Under the pieces are notes generated by a model that saw only the letters and a program-made list of their open reading frames with translations, was not told the DNA's origin and made no database searches. From MAG-121220-bin8 sp965655865 (lineage in GTDB: Bacteria; Bacteroidota; Bacteroidia; Flavobacteriales; Flavobacteriaceae), in assembly GCA_965655865.1 (NCBI GenBank), contig CBFHJJ010000024.1, positions 1 to 18,738 on the forward strand: DNA of 18,738 nucleotides, given 5' to 3'. Every line of letters begins with the position of its first letter. The stretch's first letter is position 1. Below, piece by piece: positions 14,080 to 18,738 of this stretch. The position numbers and the translations under genes are program-made.

Positions 14080-15498
14080 ATGAAAAAATTTGTATTAATA
14101 CTTTTAGCAGTATTGTGCTATGGTAATCAATATTCGCAAGAGCCATGGACTTTAGAAGCTTGCGTGAATAGAGCTTTAGAAATGAATATTTCTATCAAAC
14201 AATCTCAATTAGAATATGCAGGTTCAGAAATAGATAGAAAAGGTGCTATTGGAAACTTTCTTCCAAACATTAATATTGGAAGTAGTCACTCATGGAATGT
14301 AGGTTTAAATCAAAATATTACAACTGGTCTTTTAGAAAATTTTACTACTCAATTTTCTTCAATGAATCTAAATTTAAATGTTAATTTATATAATGGCTTG
14401 CAAAATGTAAAAAGATTGCACAGGGCAAATTTAGCTATTTTGGCAAGTCAATATCAGCTGGAAGATATGACAGAAAATGTTGCTCTTAGAGTAGCAAATT
14501 CATATTTACAGATACTGTTTAGTAAAGAGTCTTTAGCCGTGCAAAAGTTGCAATTGGAAATAACTAAAAAAGAGTTATTAAGAGTAAATGAATTAGTAGA
14601 TGGTGGAGTTGTTCCAAAGGGAGATGTGTATGAAATTGAAGCAAATTTAGCTTCTCAAGAAAAAAATGTTGTTGATGCTCAAAATGTATATTTTCTTTCA
14701 AAACTCGCTCTTGCTCAGCTTATACTGATTGATGATTATGAAAACTTTGAAATTGCCAATGAGTCCTATGATATTCCCATCGCCAATATTTTAAATAAAA
14801 CAGCGACTGAAATATTTAATTATGCGGTTGGAAATAAAAAGGATATAAAAATCAGTGAAACTAACGTAGAGATTGCTAAAAAAGATTTAGAACTTTCAAA
14901 ATCTTTATTACAACCAAGACTCTCAGCATTTTATTCTTACAGTACAAGAATCGGATATAGTGATAGAGTAGTTCCAACTGGCGAATTTGGAACAAGTACT
15001 ATTGGTTTTGTTGAGAGTACAAACGAAAAAGTTATTGCACCCTTTCCAATTTATAAAAGCGAAAAACCATTGTCTTTTTCTGAACAATTTGACTTAAATG
15101 CTGGTCAAAACTTTGGACTTAGTCTTTCTATTCCAATTTTAAATAATTTATCTAATAGAACAAATGTCGATAGAACTAAAGTAAATATTTTAAGAAGTAT
15201 TAATTCTTTAGAGCAAAAGAAATTAGATTTAGAAAACACAGTAAATCAATCTTATAATGATGCTAAAGGTGCATACAAGGCATACGAAGCATCTCAAAAA
15301 TTAGTATTAGCTAGAGAATCAGCTTTTGAGTATGCACAAAGCAAATTCGAAGTTGGAGCTATGAACTCATTTGATTTTACTCAGGCAAAACAGAGGTTTG
15401 AATTAGCGCAATCTGAACTTATTAGAACGAAATACGATTATATTTTTAAGCTTAAAGTGTTAGAGTTTTATTTTGGAGTTCCAATTTCGGTAAATTAA
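14080..15498 (+). CDS. TolC family outer membrane channel protein
   Basis: From ATG 14080 the protein has 472 residues and opens with a clean signal peptide, MKKFVLILLAVLCYGNQYSQ. An in-frame ATG at 14041 would add 13 basic residues before the signal and overlap the adaptor gene; I prefer 14080. The mature part shows two outer membrane efflux protein repeats: LEACVNRALEMNISIKQSQLE at the start of repeat 1, and paired long helices with strands (for example GQNFGLSLSIPILNN in repeat 2), then the helix ending YDYIFKLKVLEFYFG. TolC-type trimers make the outer membrane duct for tripartite pumps; its place at the end of this operon makes it the dedicated exit channel. The stop shares one base with the tsaB start (TAATG). 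Confidence 0.93.
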   Translation: MKKFVLILLAVLCYGNQYSQEPWTLEACVNRALEMNISIKQSQLEYAGSEIDRKGAIGNFLPNINIGSSHSWNVGLNQNITTGLLENFTTQFSSMNLNLNVNLYNGLQNVKRLHRANLAILASQYQLEDMTENVALRVANSYLQILFSKESLAVQKLQLEITKKELLRVNELVDGGVVPKGDVYEIEANLASQEKNVVDAQNVYFLSKLALAQLILIDDYENFEIANESYDIPIANILNKTATEIFNYAVGNKKDIKISETNVEIAKKDLELSKSLLQPRLSAFYSYSTRIGYSDRVVPTGEFGTSTIGFVESTNEKVIAPFPIYKSEKPLSFSEQFDLNAGQNFGLSLSIPILNNLSNRTNVDRTKVNILRSINSLEQKKLDLENTVNQSYNDAKGAYKAYEASQKLVLARESAFEYAQSKFEVGAMNSFDFTQAKQRFELAQSELIRTKYDYIFKLKVLEFYFGVPISVN

Positions 15499-16175
15499 TG
15501 TCATATATTCTAAATATAGAGTCCTCTTCCACCAACTGTTCTATTTCATTATCAAAAAACGGTGAATTAATTTCTTTAAAGGAAAAAAATGACGAAAAAT
15601 ATTCTCACTCAACTAAGCTTCACTCTTATATAAAAGAAGTTATTAGCGACTCAAGTATAACTCTTAAAGAGTTATCTGCGATAGCAGTAAGTAAGGGTCC
15701 AGGATCTTATACAGGTCTTAGAATTGGTGTAGCTGCTGCAAAAGGTTTATGTTTTTCATTAGATATCCCATTAGTATCAGTTTCAACTCTTCTTGTCTTA
15801 TCGAAACAAGTTAAAATTAGTTCAGGATTAATAGTACCAGTTTTAGATGCTAGAAGAAATGAAGTTTATTCAGCTATTTATGATTTTAATCACAATTTAA
15901 TTAAAAAAGAGACTCCTGAAATAATTGATGATAATTCATTTAAAAATTATTCAATGGATAATCAAATATATTTTATAGGTAGTGGTCAACAAAAATGTAG
16001 AGAACTGATTCAATCTAATAATAATATGACTTTCCATGATAAAGAAACCTTGCCTTCTTCAAAAGAAATGGCAGATATTTCTTATCAAAAGTTTTTAAAT
16101 TCTGACTTTGAAGACCTCGCTTATTTTGAACCAGCTTATTTGAAGAATTTTATTTTAGATAGCGTTAGCCGTTAA
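15498..16175 (+). CDS. tsaB: tRNA threonylcarbamoyladenosine biosynthesis protein TsaB
   Basis: A 225-residue ASKHA-fold protein. TsaB pairs with TsaD (and TsaE) to transfer the threonylcarbamoyl group to A37 of ANN-decoding tRNAs. Family marks are ILNIESSSTNCSISLS at 4-19, SKGPGSYTGLRIGVAAAKGL at 65-84, VPVLDARRNEVYSAIY at 113-128 and AYFEPAYLKN at 208-217. As in other TsaB proteins the metal-binding histidines of TsaD are absent. The start overlaps the tolC-type stop by one base, so it is probably transcribed with the export operon even though it is functionally unrelated. Its 3' end overlaps the convergent Nfu gene by 11 bases, leaving no room for a dedicated terminator between them. Confidence 0.94.
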   Translation: MSYILNIESSSTNCSISLSKNGELISLKEKNDEKYSHSTKLHSYIKEVISDSSITLKELSAIAVSKGPGSYTGLRIGVAAAKGLCFSLDIPLVSVSTLLVLSKQVKISSGLIVPVLDARRNEVYSAIYDFNHNLIKKETPEIIDDNSFKNYSMDNQIYFIGSGQQKCRELIQSNNNMTFHDKETLPSSKEMADISYQKFLNSDFEDLAYFEPAYLKNFILDSVSR

Positions 16176-17046
16176 CAGCGTTAACTTCAGATATTTTTCC
16201 AGGTAACATATCTTTTAACATAGTCTCAATACCACTTTTTAATGTAACTGTTGATGAAGGGCATCCACTACAAGCACCTTGAAGAACTACGTTAACTTTT
16301 TGAGTATTTGTATCATATGATTCGAACAGAATATTACCACCATCGGAAGCAACAGCAGGCTTAATGTTTTCGTCTATAATTTTAATGATTTCTTTTGAAA
16401 TATCATCAAACTCAACACTTGATTTAGTCTTTATATTATTTTTAATTCTATCCTCAAAAACTAAAGTATTATTATCTTGAATAAAAGATCGAATAAATTC
16501 TCTAACGTCCATTACATTATCATCCCAGTTATTTCCTGGGTTTTGAATCAATGAAACAAAATTAAAATCAAAGAAAACTTCTTTTACAAAATCAAAACCA
16601 AATAGTGATTTTGCAAGTGGAGAATCATTAGTTTCATCAACTGATTTAAATTCAAATACATTATCTACAATTTTTTTATTAACTACAAATTTCATTGCAT
16701 TTGGATTAGGAGTGCTCTCAGCGTAGACAGTAACAGGTGAAACTTTTTTTATTTCATTTTTACTCACTAATCCTCCTTTATTCAAAAATTCTTCTAACTG
16801 AGAACAAAGCTCTTCTTGGACATCTTCCCATTTTAATATATTTAACTTTTCTATATAAACAGAATGTTTGTTTAAAGTAACTTTTTTTATAAATGGCAAA
16901 TAAAATATTTGTTGTATTAAAGGAAATTCTAAAGTCTCTTCTATTTTATTAAATTCAATTCTCTTTTCGGATAAAAATATGTTTGAATAAAATTCAAGTT
17001 CTTCTTCTCTACTTGTCTCTTTAAATTTAATTGTATGTTTTTCCAT
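16165..17046 (-). CDS. Nfu-type iron-sulfur cluster carrier with duplicated N-terminal domain
   Basis: 293 residues. The C-terminal NifU-like domain (about 213-290) carries the cluster-binding pair C259/C262 in GACSGCPSSTVTL, preceded by IKPAVASDGGNI. Such proteins receive and deliver 4Fe-4S clusters in the cytoplasm. Upstream is an Nfu N-terminal domain at about 105-192 with the signature AESTPNPNAMKFVV. The first 95 residues look like a second, degenerate copy of the same domain (FPLIQQIFYLPFIKKVTLNKHSVYI matches SPLAKSLFGFDFVKEVFFDFNFVSL, and KWEDVQEELCSQLEEFL matches NWDDNVMDVREFIRSFI) without the TPNPNAMKF motif intact. Ordinary Nfu proteins with one N-domain are about 190-200 residues. 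It starts one base after the murI stop, so the two are co-transcribed. Confidence 0.92.
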   Translation of the reverse strand: MEKHTIKFKETSREEELEFYSNIFLSEKRIEFNKIEETLEFPLIQQIFYLPFIKKVTLNKHSVYIEKLNILKWEDVQEELCSQLEEFLNKGGLVSKNEIKKVSPVTVYAESTPNPNAMKFVVNKKIVDNVFEFKSVDETNDSPLAKSLFGFDFVKEVFFDFNFVSLIQNPGNNWDDNVMDVREFIRSFIQDNNTLVFEDRIKNNIKTKSSVEFDDISKEIIKIIDENIKPAVASDGGNILFESYDTNTQKVNVVLQGACSGCPSSTVTLKSGIETMLKDMLPGKISEVNAVNG

Positions 17047-17047
17047 T

Positions 17048-17818
17048 TTATATGGTATTTATTTTAAAATTATTGTTTAATATTTTTTTTAAAGAATTAT
17101 CTAATCCATTACAATAAAAATCATAAGTAGGATTTATATTGTTTCCAACTAAATTATTTTCTTTTAATATTTTTTTAGTTTGTAGAGCAACAGCTTCACC
17201 GCTTTCAAGAATTTTAACATTATCTGGTAATATTTTTTCGATACTACCATTAATTAACGGGTAATGAGTGCATCCTAAAACTAAATGGTCAATATTTGAC
17301 TTAATCATTGGGCTTAAAAACTTTAAAAGTAACTTTTCAATTTCTGTGCCATTTAAAATTCCATTTTCAATCATGTCAACTAATCCGTCACCATTCTTTT
17401 CAATTATATTGATATTAGAACAATAATCATTTGATGTAATCCCAAATAAATTACTATTAAGAGTGCCTTTAGTTGCTAAGACACCAATATTTCCTGTTTT
17501 GGTATTAGTTGCAGCTGGTTTTATTGCTGGTTCTACACCAATAAAGGGTGTTTTAAAAGATTTTCTTAGCAAAGAGATACAATTTGTTGTCGCTGTATTA
17601 CAAGCTACTACAATTATCTTACAGCCTTGATTTAATAACCACTCGCTATTTTTTAAACTTAAAGTTTGAATTTCTTTCTTAGATTTATTACCGTAAGGGG
17701 AATTGAGATTATCAGAAAAATATAAAAAATTTTCTTTTGGTAATAGTTTTTTAATCGAATTGAAAATTGTCACTCCACCAATTCCAGAATCAAAAATACC
17801 TATTGGTGCATTATTCAT
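17048..17818 (-). CDS. murI: Glutamate racemase
   Basis: 256 residues. MurI interconverts L- and D-glutamate in the cytoplasm to supply D-Glu for peptidoglycan. The two catalytic halves are intact: D10-S11 in GIFDSGIGG and C73 in VACNTATTNC on one side, C183 and H185 in LGCTHYPLI on the other; SPYG is at 40-43. Length is near the usual 260-280. On the - strand it lies between ompH (70 bases upstream) and the Nfu gene (1 base downstream). A strong terminator-like hairpin sits directly before its start, and no own promoter is seen in the remaining bases, so expression by read-through or from a promoter inside the ompH 3' end is likely. Start at the ATG 17816-17818 fits the NAPIGIFDSG N-terminus of the family. 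Confidence 0.95.
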   Translation of the reverse strand: MNNAPIGIFDSGIGGVTIFNSIKKLLPKENFLYFSDNLNSPYGNKSKKEIQTLSLKNSEWLLNQGCKIIVVACNTATTNCISLLRKSFKTPFIGVEPAIKPAATNTKTGNIGVLATKGTLNSNLFGITSNDYCSNINIIEKNGDGLVDMIENGILNGTEIEKLLLKFLSPMIKSNIDHLVLGCTHYPLINGSIEKILPDNVKILESGEAVALQTKKILKENNLVGNNINPTYDFYCNGLDNSLKKILNNNFKINTI

Positions 17819-17820
17819 AA

Positions 17821-17860
17821 TATAAAAATAAAAAAAAACTACCTAATATAATTAGGTAGT
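17821..17860 (-). terminator. Rho-independent terminator after ompH
   Basis: A perfect 10-bp stem, ACTACCTAAT (17838-17847) and ATTAGGTAGT (17851-17860), closes a 3-base loop. Read on the - strand the stem is followed by a run of eight T, then A and five more T (17821-17837). It lies 28 bases after the ompH stop and about 20 bases before the murI start, so it ends or attenuates - strand transcripts that enter murI. On the + strand there is no T tract after the stem. Confidence 0.85.
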
Positions 17861-17888
17861 TTGATCTGGTATAAATTGTTAAAATCTA

Positions 17889-18395
17889 TTAAAATCCTAA
17901 TTCTTTTTTAACGTCTTCAATTAAGTCTTTTCCGTCAGAAAGAATTAGACTTCCGCCCTGAGTACCGTCAATAACATAATCATAACCTTGTGCTCTAGCT
18001 ACTTTTTGAATTGCAGCTCTGGCTTTTTCGATTAATGGCTTTAATAAATCTGCTTGTTTCTTTTGAATATCTTGAGATGCAGTTTGTTGATATTGCTGAA
18101 TATTTTGCTCCATTCCAGCTAATTCTTTTTGACGCGCTTGGTTTGTAACATCTGTTTGATTTTGTGCATCAGCTGAATAAGTCTGTAACTTAGTTTGGTA
18201 TTCTTTCATGGAAGCATCAATTTCAGTAGCATAAGTTTTTTGAAGTTTTTCAAGTTGAGCTTGCGCTTCTTTAACTTCTGGCATTTCACTAATTAGTGAC
18301 TGGCTGTCAATGTGTGCAATTTTACTTTGTGCAGTAACAGAAGCTGTTACAAATAATAATAAAACTACTGCTGTTAATTTTTTAAAAGTTTTCAT
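17889..18395 (-). CDS. OmpH/Skp family periplasmic chaperone
   Basis: 168 residues with a signal peptide (MKTFKKLTAVVLLLFVTASVTAQ, cleavage after about residue 22), then SKIAHIDSQSLISEMPEVKEAQ, the usual N-terminal strand and helix of OmpH/Skp. A long Gln/Lys/Ala-rich coiled coil follows at about 40-125 and the closing strand segment YDYVIDGTQGGSLILSDGKDLIEDV at about 137-161. Skp trimers hold unfolded outer membrane proteins in the periplasm on their way to BamA. Length and order are typical. It is followed by the terminator at 17821-17860 and preceded after 22 bases by a second OmpH-like gene on the same strand; such tandem copies next to bamA are common in Bacteroidota, so bamA may lie just outside the window. 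Confidence 0.93.
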   Translation of the reverse strand: MKTFKKLTAVVLLLFVTASVTAQSKIAHIDSQSLISEMPEVKEAQAQLEKLQKTYATEIDASMKEYQTKLQTYSADAQNQTDVTNQARQKELAGMEQNIQQYQQTASQDIQKKQADLLKPLIEKARAAIQKVARAQGYDYVIDGTQGGSLILSDGKDLIEDVKKELGF

Positions 18396-18417
18396 TTTTT
18401 TGAACTTTAATTTAGGG

Positions 18418-18738
18418 TTATTTTCTTCTTCTTAATTCTAAAAGGCTATCTCTTTTTCTTTGATAGGCTTTTCTTTTTTCTTCTTTTTGTTTTAAAAGTA
18501 ATTCTCTTCTTGTTTTAATTTCTTCAGATTTTTTTAACTTTTTTTCTTCTAATTCTTTCTTTTTTTCTTCTAATTCTGGGTTAAAACTTTCATCACTAAA
18601 TTCGAGATTTAACTTTTCTAATTTTTCAGATCTTAAAATACTTTTTAAAACCAGGTCGCTAATATCGTATTTTTTTTCGGAATATAGAACAATTGCATCA
18701 GCAGATTGATCAAATATTTTATCAAATTTTTTTTGTTT
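18418..18738 (-). CDS. OmpH/Skp-like protein with charged C-terminal tail, 5' end missing
   Basis: The - strand frame is open from the window edge for 107 codons to a TAA at 18418-18420. The first visible part KFDKIFDQSADAIVLYSEKK, then YDISDLVLKSI, is the closing segment of OmpH/Skp proteins (the strand and helix after the coiled coil). It is followed by a tail of about 70 residues made largely of Glu, Lys, Arg and Leu, ending L-E-L-R-R-R-K, which is predicted to be a single long charged helix and is not part of canonical Skp. It lies 22 bases upstream of the normal-length ompH gene, on the same strand. The upstream coiled-coil and signal peptide are beyond the window. Confidence 0.82.
   Translation of the reverse strand, partial: KQKKFDKIFDQSADAIVLYSEKKYDISDLVLKSILRSEKLEKLNLEFSDESFNPELEEKKKELEEKKLKKSEEIKTRRELLLKQKEEKRKAYQRKRDSLLELRRRK

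Overview
This 18.7 kb window is AT-rich chromosomal DNA that looks like a Bacteroidota genome, most probably a marine Flavobacteriia-type organism. Signs of this are the promoter elements of the Bacteroidota form TTG-N(19-20)-TAnnTTTG, the lack of obvious Shine-Dalgarno sequences, TTG and GTG starts coupled to upstream stops, a Bacteroidota-style TonB with a Pro/acidic linker, two consecutive cytochrome oxidase subunit III-like genes, and a PadR/PspC locus. No rRNA, tRNA, insertion sequence, prophage or CRISPR array is visible. All genes are on the + strand up to about 16.17 kb; the last 2.6 kb is on the - strand.

Layout. (1) 1-1439: the 3' part of gcvH, a VanZ-like membrane protein and an energy transducer TonB. 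(2) 1477-6463: a tightly packed respiratory operon with heme O synthase (cyoE), two subunit III-like proteins, subunit IV, a cysteine-free Sco-like protein, a true Sco copper chaperone, a DUF420 membrane protein and a 60-residue membrane protein with a CxxC pair. These are accessory subunits and assembly factors of a heme-copper terminal oxidase; catalytic subunits I and II are not here. (3) 6464-9586: a regulatory/membrane island. It holds a clear promoter followed by two tandem 19-bp operator-like palindromes, possible tiny membrane ORFs, a small putative lipoprotein, a PadR repressor and a double-PspC membrane protein, then a second small operon of a six-helix membrane protein and a winged-helix regulator with its own candidate operator. 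(4) 9712-15498: a tripartite MacB-type export system with one ATPase, two different permeases, a periplasmic adaptor and a TolC-type outer membrane channel. (5) 15498-16175: tsaB, for tRNA t6A modification, overlapping tail to tail with the next gene. (6) 16165-18738 on the - strand: a partial OmpH/Skp-like gene with a charged tail, a second OmpH/Skp gene, a terminator, murI and an Nfu-type Fe-S carrier.

Most of the window is conserved housekeeping and envelope biology. I did not find a convincing wholly new system. The parts most worth following up are the tandem operator upstream of the PadR operon, the CxxC mini-protein and the ligand-less Sco paralogue in the oxidase operon, the alternating half-sites at the second regulatory promoter, the duplicated N-terminal domain of the Nfu protein, and the terminator placed directly in front of murI.
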